NCBI GenBank assembly: GCA_903868145.1
Contig: CAIPTY010000015.1
Location: forward strand, 79,029 to 143,028
Source: an uncultured Desulfuromonadales bacterium
GTDB lineage: Bacteria; Desulfobacterota; Desulfuromonadia; Geobacterales; Pseudopelobacteraceae
Direction of reading: 5' to 3'
Length of the DNA stretch: 64,000 bases
Position numbers and translations under genes: made by a program
Shown here: in pieces, positions 9,219-17,743 of the stretch
Position numbering within the stretch: position 1 is the first letter of the stretch
Layout: every line of letters starts with the position of its first letter
The notes under the pieces: generated by a model
Told to the model about the DNA's origin: nothing
The model's input: the letters and a program-made list of their open reading frames with translations, nothing else
The model's database searches: none

Positions 9219-10391
9219 ATGGCAACTACGGAAAAAATGACATTGAACATGGGACCGCAACACCCCAGTACCCACGGTGTTCTCAGGCTTGTTCTCGAGT
9301 TGGATGGGGAGATCATCACAAAGATCACGCCCGATATCGGCTACCTGCACCGCGGCATCGAAAAGCTCTCCGAGTACCGCACCTATCATCAGATACTCCC
9401 GTTGACCGACCGTCTTGACTACCTGGCTCCCATGAGCAACAACCTGGGATATATTTTGGCTGTTGAAAAGCTGCTGGACATCGAAGTACCCGAACGGGCC
9501 CAGACGATCCGGGTTATCATGGCTGAAATGACTCGTCTGGAATCGCACCTTGTCTGGCTGGCCTGCCATGCCTTGGACATCGGTGCCATGACCGTCTTTC
9601 TGTACGCATTCCGCGAGCGTGAAGTGGTAATGGAGACATACGAATTGATCTCCGGCGCCCGCATGACCTCAAACTTCTTCCGGGCCGGCGGACTTTCCAT
9701 GGACGTGCCGCCGGAGTTTGAAAAGAAGGTGCGCGATTTCGTCGAATCCATGCCGGGCTATCTGGATACCTACGAAGGTCTCCTGACCACCAATCCCATC
9801 TGGCTCATGCGCACCGTTGGCAATGGAGTGATCTCCGCCGAGAATGCTATTGATATCGGCCTGACAGGCCCTGCTCTTCGCGGGTCCGGGGTTGATTGGG
9901 ATATGCGCCGAGACAACTCCTACAGTGGATATGAAAACTACCAGTTCAAGGTGCCGGTAGGCGAGAACTGTGACACCTTTGACCGCTACAAGGTTCGCCT
10001 GGTTGAGATGCGCGAGGCCTGCAAGATCATCAATCAGGCCCTTGACCGCTTGAAGCCCGGCCCCGTGCTGGCAGACTGTCCCCAGATCTGCTACCCGCCC
10101 AAGGAAAGTGTCTATAACTCCATTGAAGGACTGATCCACCACTTCAAGATAGCTTCGGAAGGATACCCGGTGCCCGAAGGTGAGGTTTATCAGGGGGTTG
10201 AGGCTCCGAAGGGTGAACTGGGGTATTACATCGTCAGCGACGGCAGCAGCAAGCCGTATCGCTTGAGGATCCGGCCCCCTTCATTTGTCAATCTGCAGGC
10301 CATCGAGCAGATGTCAACGGGGACCATGATTGCCGATCTGGTGGCTGTAATCGGAACACTTGACATCGTTCTTGGTGAAATTGATAGATAA
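9219..10391 (+). CDS. nuoD: NADH-quinone oxidoreductase subunit D
   Basis: The 49-kDa subunit that forms most of the quinone pocket with NuoB. At 390 residues it is full length. It opens MTLNMGPQHPSTHGVLRL, the classic NuoD signature with the quinone-facing histidine, and has the block HRGIEKLSEYRTYHQ. It belongs to the same fold as [NiFe] hydrogenase large subunits but lacks the nickel cysteines. Confidence 0.97.
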   Translation: MATTEKMTLNMGPQHPSTHGVLRLVLELDGEIITKITPDIGYLHRGIEKLSEYRTYHQILPLTDRLDYLAPMSNNLGYILAVEKLLDIEVPERAQTIRVIMAEMTRLESHLVWLACHALDIGAMTVFLYAFREREVVMETYELISGARMTSNFFRAGGLSMDVPPEFEKKVRDFVESMPGYLDTYEGLLTTNPIWLMRTVGNGVISAENAIDIGLTGPALRGSGVDWDMRRDNSYSGYENYQFKVPVGENCDTFDRYKVRLVEMREACKIINQALDRLKPGPVLADCPQICYPPKESVYNSIEGLIHHFKIASEGYPVPEGEVYQGVEAPKGELGYYIVSDGSSKPYRLRIRPPSFVNLQAIEQMSTGTMIADLVAVIGTLDIVLGEIDR

Positions 10392-10422
10392 CTCCCGCAT
10401 CGATTCAAAGGAGATGGCGCGC

Positions 10423-10932
10423 ATGAGTGAAGTAGTGGCGCAGCAGGCTGAAGAAGAGGAAGTCGTCGTAGATCTTGCCATTGCTGATAAGGTAATAGAT
10501 AAATATATTGATATTCCCGGCAACCTGATGCCGGTTCTGCAGGGCGTCCAGGACGAGTACGGATATGTTCCGCGTGTGGTTGCCGAACATGTGGCCGAGC
10601 GCCTGAATGTATATCCCAGCCAGATCTATGGTGTGCTGACCTTTTATGCCCAGTTTCATCTCAAGCCGCGTGGCCGCTTTATAATTCGTGTCTGCGTCGG
10701 CACCGCCTGCCATGTTCAGGGTGCAACCCGCATAGTTGAGACCTTCTTTGACAAGCTGCATATCGGGCATGCCGAAACCACACCGGACCTTCGCTATACG
10801 TTTGAGAAGGTTGCCTGTCTGGGGGCCTGTGGAATGGCGCCGCTGGCGATGGTGAATGATGCCACCTACGGTGGCATGACCGTACAGAAAGTCGATGAAA
10901 TCGTAACCGATTACAACCAGAGGCCGATATAA
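10423..10932 (+). CDS. nuoE: NADH-quinone oxidoreductase subunit E
   Basis: A thioredoxin-fold [2Fe-2S] subunit (cluster N1a) of the NADH-oxidising module, 169 residues. The cluster cysteines lie in CVGTACHVQGA and CLGACGMAP. An ATG at 10423 is preferred because AAAGGAGA lies eight bases upstream; an ATG at 10414 would overlap that site. Confidence 0.95.
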   Translation: MSEVVAQQAEEEEVVVDLAIADKVIDKYIDIPGNLMPVLQGVQDEYGYVPRVVAEHVAERLNVYPSQIYGVLTFYAQFHLKPRGRFIIRVCVGTACHVQGATRIVETFFDKLHIGHAETTPDLRYTFEKVACLGACGMAPLAMVNDATYGGMTVQKVDEIVTDYNQRPI

Positions 10933-10975
10933 GTAGCATGTAGCTCGAAACTATCCAGCAGGGGACAATTGAGTC

Positions 10976-12757
10976 ATGAGCGAACACGCAGGAATACAGA
11001 TTCTTATCTGTCAGGGAACTGGCGGAATTTCAATGGGTGCCAAAGAAGTTGAGGCGGCTTTCGCAAAGCATCTCTCGGAAAAGGGTCTGAGCGCTGTCGT
11101 CGGCAAACGTTGCGATGTTATCAAGACAGGCTGTCGCGGATTATGCGCCAACGACGTTCTGGTCGACATCATTACGCCCGATCAGGGACGTGTTACCTAC
11201 GATTTTGTCAAGCCCGAAGAGGTAGAGAAGATCATCGACGAACACATTGTCAACAAGACGACAATGGAAAAAAGAAAGGCCAAGCCCTACTATAACCAGT
11301 TTGTTGATGCCCAGATGCGGGTCGTTATGACCGGCTGCGGCCAGATTGATCCTGACAGTATTGACGCCTACAAAGAGGAAGATGGATTTAAGGCGATCGA
11401 AAAGTGTATCAAGAGCATGAAGCCGGAAGAGGTTATTGACGAGGTCAAAAAATCGGGTCTGCGCGGACGCGGCGGCGGCGGATTCCCTACCGGCATGAAA
11501 TGGTCCTTCTGCAAGGCTTCTCCGGGTAATCACAAATATCTGATCTGCAACGCCGATGAAGGTGACCCCGGCGCATTCATGGATCGTTCGCTGCTCGAAG
11601 GCGACCCTTTCTGCATTATTGAAGGGATGATGATTGCGGCATATGCCATCGGTTGCGACTTTGGTTATGTGTACGTGCGCGCCGAGTATCCGCTGGCGGT
11701 GCAACGTCTCCAGCACGCCATCGATGTCTGCTACGAAAAAGGGTATCTGGGTAAGAATATTCAGGGTTGGGGGCTGGATTTCGACATGCGCATCAAGATG
11801 GGTGCTGGTGCTTTCGTCTGTGGCGAGGAGACTGCGCTGATGGCATCCATCGAAGGCCATCGCGGCATGAGCCGCCCGCGCCCCCCGTTTCCGGCAGTCC
11901 GGGGCCTCTGGGGATATCCGACCAACATCAACAATGTTGAGACCTTTGGCAACGTCAGGCACATCATCAACAAGGGTGGCGACTGGTATGCCTCATTGGG
12001 GACCGAAACAACCAAAGGCACAAAGATTTTTGCCGTTACCGGCAAGGTAAAACATACCGGTCTGGTTGAAGTACCTGCCGGCATGAAGGTGCGTGAAGTT
12101 ATCTATGATGTCTGCGGCGGCATAGCCAATAACCGGAAGTTCAAAGCGGTTCAGGCCGGCGGACCTTCCGGAGGATGTATTCCTGCCGATATTCTTGATA
12201 CGCCGGTTGATTATGACTCCCTGATCAAGGCCGGCGCAATGATGGGCTCCGGTGGTCTGGTAGTTATGGATGAAACAACCTGCATGGTTGACGTCTCACG
12301 GTTTTTCCTCAATTTTACCCGGATGGAATCCTGCGGCAAATGTGTCCCGTGCCGTATCGGGCTGAAGGTCATGCTTGACATCCTGGAGCGTATTACCGAA
12401 GGGCGCGGAGAACCGTCTGATATTGAAACTCTGCAGGATCTGGGTATCGCTATAAAGAAAGCGTCTCTCTGCGGCCTGGGGCAAACGGCACCTAACCCGA
12501 TTCTGTCCACGATCAACTATTTCCGTCACGAGTACGAAGCGCACATCAACGACAAGCGCTGCCCGTCAAACTGCTGCAAGGAACTGTTGCTGTGGCAGGT
12601 TGTCGAAGATAAGTGCGTCAAGTGCGGGGCCTGCAAGAAGGCTTGTCCGGTTGAAGCTATCGTATGGGAAAAAGGCCAGTTGGCCTGGCTGGACAAGGAA
12701 AAGTGCACCAAATGCAAGTCCTGTTATGACGCCTGCCGCTTTATGGCTCTCGAATAG
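10976..12757 (+). CDS. nuoF: NADH-quinone oxidoreductase subunit F with ferredoxin tail
   Basis: Binds NADH and FMN and cluster N3. At 593 residues it is longer than enterobacterial NuoF (about 445). In order: an N-terminal thioredoxin-like [2Fe-2S] domain (CQGTGG, CDVIKTGCRGLC), the FMN/NADH core with GLRGRGGGGFPTGMKW and NADEGDPGAFMDR, the [4Fe-4S] motif SCGKCVPCRIG, and a C-terminal two-cluster ferredoxin domain (CVKCGACKKACP, CTKCKSCYDAC). This layout resembles HndC/HoxF-like and Geobacter NuoF proteins. The extra clusters may allow contact with ferredoxin or another carrier; that is inference. Confidence 0.96.
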   Translation: MSEHAGIQILICQGTGGISMGAKEVEAAFAKHLSEKGLSAVVGKRCDVIKTGCRGLCANDVLVDIITPDQGRVTYDFVKPEEVEKIIDEHIVNKTTMEKRKAKPYYNQFVDAQMRVVMTGCGQIDPDSIDAYKEEDGFKAIEKCIKSMKPEEVIDEVKKSGLRGRGGGGFPTGMKWSFCKASPGNHKYLICNADEGDPGAFMDRSLLEGDPFCIIEGMMIAAYAIGCDFGYVYVRAEYPLAVQRLQHAIDVCYEKGYLGKNIQGWGLDFDMRIKMGAGAFVCGEETALMASIEGHRGMSRPRPPFPAVRGLWGYPTNINNVETFGNVRHIINKGGDWYASLGTETTKGTKIFAVTGKVKHTGLVEVPAGMKVREVIYDVCGGIANNRKFKAVQAGGPSGGCIPADILDTPVDYDSLIKAGAMMGSGGLVVMDETTCMVDVSRFFLNFTRMESCGKCVPCRIGLKVMLDILERITEGRGEPSDIETLQDLGIAIKKASLCGLGQTAPNPILSTINYFRHEYEAHINDKRCPSNCCKELLLWQVVEDKCVKCGACKKACPVEAIVWEKGQLAWLDKEKCTKCKSCYDACRFMALE

Positions 12758-12811
12758 AATAAAGATCTTCGCTCCGCGAACGCACGGTCAAACACACTGA
12801 CAGAGGTTGAG

Positions 12812-15286
12812 ATGCTTAATCTGACGATAGACGACAAACAGGTAACTGCCCCCAAAAACTCCACCATTTACGATGCCGCCAAGCTGAACGGGATCAAGAT
12901 ACCCATTCTGTGCCATGACAAGAAACTCAAGCCGTTTGGTGCCTGTCGCATGTGCCTGGTTGAAGTGGAACAGATGAAAGGCCGCCAGATCCCCGCCTGT
13001 ACGACGCCTGTAACCGAAGGGATGATCATCCGCACCGCTACACCCGATATTATCAAGGCCCGCAAGATGGTACTCGAACTGCTGCTGCTCAATCATCCCA
13101 TCGATTGCCCGATCTGCGACAAGGCCGGCGACTGCGATCTGCAGAATCTGACCTACGAGTACAAGGTCGATGCCAACCGCTTTACCGACGAAAAATTCCA
13201 GCATGAAATCGACTATAATAATCCGCTGATCGAGCGGGATATGAACCGCTGCGTTTTATGCGGCAAGTGTGCCCGTATCTGCGACGAGATCGTCGGCTTC
13301 GGCGCATTGACCTTCATCAGTCGCGGCATAGAGACCAAGATCGGCTGTGAATTCGACGAGGCACTCAATTGTGAGTTCTGCGGTTCATGCGTATCGGTCT
13401 GTCCGGTGGGCTCTCTGCTGGCCCGCCCTTTCAAATTCAAGGCTCGCTTCTGGTCGCTTACCAAGCAGAAATCCGTTTGCGGTTACTGCGGCACCGGCTG
13501 TAACCTGACCCTTGGTGTCAAGGACAATAAAGTGTTGACGACACTGTATGACGAAAATCAGGGTTTCCACAACGGCCAGCTCTGCTGCCGGGGGCGTTTC
13601 GGCTACCAGTTCATCAACAGCGATAAGCGGCTGACGAAACCGCTGGTTCGCAAAAACGGTGTACTGGTGGAGTCAACCTGGGACGAGGCTCTGGATGCCG
13701 TGGCTGCACGACTGAAGGGTGCCGGCTCATCTGTCGCCGCGCTTGCAACACCACGACTCACGAACGAAGAACTGCTGCTTTTCAAAAAGCTGATGGTTGC
13801 ATCCGGGTCGAATAATTTTGATCATTCAGCCGGATATGCCCACGCTGCACTGACGGCCGGTTTTGCCCGCAGTTTCGGATCAACAGCCGCCCCCTCGACA
13901 ATTCTCGATATCCAGAAGAGCAGCCTGCTACTGGTGATCAAGACGGATGCCTACGAAACCCATCCGGTGGTCGGTTTCGAGATCAACATGGCGGTAAAAA
14001 ACCGCGAAGCCAGGTTGAGCATCCTGTCCGACAAGCGCGGCAAGCTTTCCAAACTTCCCGATGCAAAAACTCTGGTTCATGTTCCGGGGACTGAAATTGC
14101 CGTTCTCAACTCTCTTGCCAGGATCATTCTGGACGATAAACTCACTGTTGACTCTGCCGCAGCCCTCCCCGGCTATGCAGAACTGGTTTCATCGCTGGCG
14201 CCCTTTACGCCTGAGGCGGTTGAGAGCCAGAGCGGTATTTCCGCAGCCGATCTCAGGCAACTTGCCACCACATATGCCACAACCGAAAAGGCGCTGATAA
14301 TATTTCCCATCGGCCAGGCATACCCCGGCCACAACGCCGCGCTTGCAACAGCCGTGGCCAATCTGGCGATCCTGACGGGCAAACTGGGGACAGAGGGGGC
14401 GGGTGTTCTCTGCCTGTCCGAGAAGAACAATAGCCAGGGTGCGGTGGACATGGGCTTCTACCCTGTTGATGGCGGTTCTGACGCGTCACTGATACTTGAC
14501 GGTTGCAGCGCAGGATCGATCAAGACTTTGTTCGTCGCCGGTGAAAACCCGCTGATCTCGTACCCCGATCACGCCAGAGTCAAATCGGCGCTGGACAAGG
14601 TGGAATGCCTGATTGTCTCGGATCTTTTCCTGACCGAGACCGCGGCCATGGCCGATGTAGTCCTGCCTGCCTGCTCCTTTGCTGAAAAGGAAGGCACGTT
14701 TACCGCCACTGATCGCCGTATCCAGCATATCAAGCCTGCCATCAGGAAGGTTGGTCAGAGTCGCTCCGATTTTGATATTTTCTCCGCTCTGATCACACGA
14801 CTGGGGGGGGAGGCGCCGGCAACTCCTTCGGCTTTGTTCGCCGAAATTGCTGCCTCCGTTCCCGGATATGCCGGCATGAGCTACATCACTCTCGGTGAGG
14901 AAGGCAGCTTTGCACCGGTCGAGGTAAAACCGGTACTGACAGCGGCAACTGCTGCCACGATGCCTGCCTGCGCGGCGGGAACATTCGCCCTGCTGACCGG
15001 CAGCGCCCTGTACCATAACGGCACGCTGTCCCAATACGGTGAGGGGCCGATGCACGTCTGTCCGGAAGGGTATCTGGAAATCTCCCGCGGCGACGCGGCC
15101 ACCATGAAAATCGGAGAAAATGACCTGCTGACGGTAACCTCCGACACCGGAAACATGAAACTCAAGGCTCGCATCACTCCGCGCATGCCGCAGGGGGTTG
15201 TCTTCACCCCCTATCACTTCAGTGGTAATCCCGTTAACCGGATCTGGAGCGGAGCCGCTGTCACCGGCGTAACGCTGGCGAAGTAA
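12812..15286 (+). CDS. nuoG: NADH-quinone oxidoreductase subunit G
   Basis: The largest peripheral subunit, 824 residues. The N-terminal [2Fe-2S] domain has CHDKKLKPFGACRMC; next come the His-Cys cluster HPIDCPICDKAGDC, two ferredoxin motifs (CVLCGKCARIC, CEFCGSCVSVCP) and CGYCGTGC, a molybdopterin-family cluster corresponding to N7. The C-terminal half is a formate-dehydrogenase-like fold without an evident cofactor-binding active site. A run of eight G at about 14802 is in frame and does not break the gene. Confidence 0.96.
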   Translation: MLNLTIDDKQVTAPKNSTIYDAAKLNGIKIPILCHDKKLKPFGACRMCLVEVEQMKGRQIPACTTPVTEGMIIRTATPDIIKARKMVLELLLLNHPIDCPICDKAGDCDLQNLTYEYKVDANRFTDEKFQHEIDYNNPLIERDMNRCVLCGKCARICDEIVGFGALTFISRGIETKIGCEFDEALNCEFCGSCVSVCPVGSLLARPFKFKARFWSLTKQKSVCGYCGTGCNLTLGVKDNKVLTTLYDENQGFHNGQLCCRGRFGYQFINSDKRLTKPLVRKNGVLVESTWDEALDAVAARLKGAGSSVAALATPRLTNEELLLFKKLMVASGSNNFDHSAGYAHAALTAGFARSFGSTAAPSTILDIQKSSLLLVIKTDAYETHPVVGFEINMAVKNREARLSILSDKRGKLSKLPDAKTLVHVPGTEIAVLNSLARIILDDKLTVDSAAALPGYAELVSSLAPFTPEAVESQSGISAADLRQLATTYATTEKALIIFPIGQAYPGHNAALATAVANLAILTGKLGTEGAGVLCLSEKNNSQGAVDMGFYPVDGGSDASLILDGCSAGSIKTLFVAGENPLISYPDHARVKSALDKVECLIVSDLFLTETAAMADVVLPACSFAEKEGTFTATDRRIQHIKPAIRKVGQSRSDFDIFSALITRLGGEAPATPSALFAEIAASVPGYAGMSYITLGEEGSFAPVEVKPVLTAATAATMPACAAGTFALLTGSALYHNGTLSQYGEGPMHVCPEGYLEISRGDAATMKIGENDLLTVTSDTGNMKLKARITPRMPQGVVFTPYHFSGNPVNRIWSGAAVTGVTLAK

Positions 15287-15336
15287 TCTAACGCAATGTT
15301 CTCGGATTATTTTATAAACCAAGGAAAGAGGGACAG

Positions 15337-16404
15337 ATGGATATCGTGATATTAGGACTGCCGATGATGTATTACATCGCCATGGTTGCCAAGGTCCTGG
15401 TGGCGTTTGTCTTCGTGCTGCTGACCGTGGCCTACGCCACCTACGCCGAACGAAAGATCATTGGACATATGCAGGTACGTCTGGGGCCCATGCGCACCGG
15501 CTGGCATGGCTTGCTACAGCCGATCGCCGACGGGGTGAAACTCTTTTTCAAGGAAGAGATTGTCCCTTCGCAGGCCAGCACCTTTGCGTTTCTGGTCGCT
15601 CCACTGATCGCCCTCATCCCCGCCTTTATCACCTTCGCAGTCATTCCGTTCGGCGGCGTGATCGAGGTGGCTGGCTACAAGATTCCTCTTCAGATTGCCG
15701 CCTATTTTGATACGACCGCAGGCAAGGTTTTTGATGTAAATGTGGGCGTGCTGTATATCCTGGCCATGTCGTCTCTGGGCGTGTACGGTATTGTGCTTGC
15801 CGGTTGGGCATCCAACAGCAAATATTCGCTGCTGGGTGGTCTGAGAGCCTCGGCCCAGATGATCTCCTACGAGTTGTCGGCCGGTCTGTCGATCGTTGCG
15901 GTTTTCATGCTCTCGGGAACCCTGTCTATGAACGAGATAGTCAAGCTTCAATCCGGTCTTGGCGGTTTTGAATGGTACGTATTCAAGCAGCCGCTTGCCT
16001 TCGTCATGTTCTTCATCTGCTCGATTGCGGAGATCAATCGAACCCCCTTCGACCTTCCCGAGGCTGAAACCGAACTGGTATCAGGTTTTTGCACCGAGTA
16101 TTCGAGCATGAAATACGCCATGTTCTTCATGGCTGAATACGCCAACATGGTTACCGTATGCGCCCTGACCACCACCCTGTTCCTGGGGGGCTGGAATGGC
16201 CCGCTGGCAACAACGATACCACTGCTTGGCCCGGTCTATTTCGTGGCCAAGGTGTACTTCCTTATTTTCTTCTGCATGTGGCTGCGTGCAACGGTACCCC
16301 GATACCGCTACGACCAGTTGATGCACCTCGGCTGGAAGGTGTTTATACCTCTGGCACTGCTCAACATAGTCGTCACCGGTATCTGGAACTTTATCATTCA
16401 GTAA
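15337..16404 (+). CDS. nuoH: NADH-quinone oxidoreductase subunit H
   Basis: An eight-helix membrane subunit that forms the floor of the quinone tunnel. The 355-residue protein has the signatures YAERKIIGHMQVRLGP (about residues 32-47) and the acidic loop EINRTPFDLPEAETELVSGF (about 231-250). GGAAAGAGGG precedes the ATG. Confidence 0.97.
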   Translation: MDIVILGLPMMYYIAMVAKVLVAFVFVLLTVAYATYAERKIIGHMQVRLGPMRTGWHGLLQPIADGVKLFFKEEIVPSQASTFAFLVAPLIALIPAFITFAVIPFGGVIEVAGYKIPLQIAAYFDTTAGKVFDVNVGVLYILAMSSLGVYGIVLAGWASNSKYSLLGGLRASAQMISYELSAGLSIVAVFMLSGTLSMNEIVKLQSGLGGFEWYVFKQPLAFVMFFICSIAEINRTPFDLPEAETELVSGFCTEYSSMKYAMFFMAEYANMVTVCALTTTLFLGGWNGPLATTIPLLGPVYFVAKVYFLIFFCMWLRATVPRYRYDQLMHLGWKVFIPLALLNIVVTGIWNFIIQ

Positions 16405-16441
16405 GGTCAGAACCACGTAATCCAAGAACAAGGACGGAATC

Positions 16442-16855
16442 ATGAATCCGATCAAAACGTTTGTGCCGATCATTAACGGCCTTAAAATCACGCTGGGACA
16501 TATGTTCAAGAAGCCGATCACCCTTCAGTACCCGGATGAGAGGCCCAAGGTTGCAACCAGGTTCAGGGGTCTGCATGCGTTGAATGTTTCCCACAACAAG
16601 GCGAAATGTGTGGCGTGCTATCTCTGCCCCACGGTCTGTCCGGCTAAGTGCATTACCGTTGAGGCTGGCGAGGACGCTAACCATGACAAGTTTGCCTCCG
16701 TGTACGAGATCGATATGCTGCGTTGCATCTTCTGCGGCTACTGTGTCGAGGCCTGCCCGGTTGACGCAATCAAAATGACGGGAGAGTTTGAGCTGGCAAA
16801 CTATCGCCGCGAAGATTTTGTCTACTCCAAGGAACGTCTCTTAGAAAAGAAATAA
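16442..16855 (+). CDS. nuoI: NADH-quinone oxidoreductase subunit I
   Basis: A 137-residue 8Fe ferredoxin-type subunit with clusters N6a and N6b. Both motifs are clear: CVACYLCPTVCP near residue 58 and CIFCGYCVEACP near 97. It links NuoG electrons to NuoB. It follows nuoH at 37 bases and precedes nuoJ at 11 bases. Confidence 0.96.
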   Translation: MNPIKTFVPIINGLKITLGHMFKKPITLQYPDERPKVATRFRGLHALNVSHNKAKCVACYLCPTVCPAKCITVEAGEDANHDKFASVYEIDMLRCIFCGYCVEACPVDAIKMTGEFELANYRREDFVYSKERLLEKK

Positions 16856-16866
16856 AGGAGCAGTAC

Positions 16867-17370
16867 ATGGAAACACTTTTCTTTGCATTTATCTCGCTGG
16901 TGGCGATAGTGTCGGCGATACTGGTGGTCGGCTGCAGAAATCCGATCAACAGCGCGCTGGCACTGGTTATGACCTTCTTCTGTCTGGCGACCTACTATGT
17001 CATGCTTGATGCGCCGTTCATGGCCGCCGTTCAGGTAATGGTCTATGCCGGCGCCATCATGGTACTGATAGTCTTCACCATCATGCTGCTCAACATCAGG
17101 GTCAACGCCTCCAAGATCGCCACGCACAAGCTGGTGCTTGGTTCAGCTATCGGATTTTTCACCCTGCTTAATACGATCGTCATCATTCTCAAAAGTCGTG
17201 CGGCACTTCCCAATGGCCCCTACAGTTCCACCGTCATCAAGCAGGTTGGTCACACGGAACTGATCGGTCGCGAGATGTTCACCAACTTCCTGCTGCCGTT
17301 CGAGATCACATCGATCCTGTTGCTGGTGGCCATTGTTGGCGCTGTTATTCTGGCCAAGAAAAAAATCTAG
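16867..17370 (+). CDS. nuoJ: NADH-quinone oxidoreductase subunit J
   Basis: A 167-residue, five-helix membrane subunit. The third helix holds the conserved VQVMVYAGAIMVLIVFTIML, whose pi-bulge tyrosine region couples quinone reduction to proton movement. AAAGGAGC precedes the ATG. Confidence 0.96.
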   Translation: METLFFAFISLVAIVSAILVVGCRNPINSALALVMTFFCLATYYVMLDAPFMAAVQVMVYAGAIMVLIVFTIMLLNIRVNASKIATHKLVLGSAIGFFTLLNTIVIILKSRAALPNGPYSSTVIKQVGHTELIGREMFTNFLLPFEITSILLLVAIVGAVILAKKKI

Positions 17371-17388
17371 ACTGAGGGATATACAATT

Positions 17389-17691
17389 ATGGAAAACCTG
17401 AACGGTTATCTCATCATCAGCGCGATCCTCTTCTCCATCGGCACGGTTGGCGTACTTGTGCGCAAAAATGCCATCGTCATCTTCATGTGCATCGAAATGA
17501 TGCTGAATGCGGTCAACCTGACGTTTGTGGCGTTGTCCCGGCACCTGGGCAATCTTGACGGCCAGGTCTTCGTCTTTTTCATCATGACGGTGGCAGCTGC
17601 CGAAGCCGCCGTCGGCCTTGCTCTGATGATCGCATTCTACAACAACAAAGAGTCGATTGATGTCGATGACATGAATCTGATGAAGTGGTAA
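17389..17691 (+). CDS. nuoK: NADH-quinone oxidoreductase subunit K
   Basis: A 100-residue, three-helix membrane subunit of complex I. The two conserved membrane glutamates lie in [12 protein letters not shown] and [14 protein letters not shown]. It sits between nuoJ and nuoL, the usual order. Confidence 0.96.
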   Translation: MENLNGYLIISAILFSIGTVGVLVRKNAIVIFMCIEMMLNAVNLTFVALSRHLGNLDGQVFVFFIMTVAAAEAAVGLALMIAFYNNKESIDVDDMNLMKW

Positions 17692-17743
17692 TTTTCAACA
17701 GTCTCTACAGACAACGTTTAGTGATTGAATAAAGGAGTCTCAC

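Noticed and set aside
11141..11962. Minus-strand open frame opposite nuoF
   Set aside because: Antisense to a strongly conserved gene, no ribosome site and no recognisable protein.
14802..14810. G8 tract in nuoG as a second frameshift
   Set aside because: The nuoG frame is continuous through it and the protein has full length.
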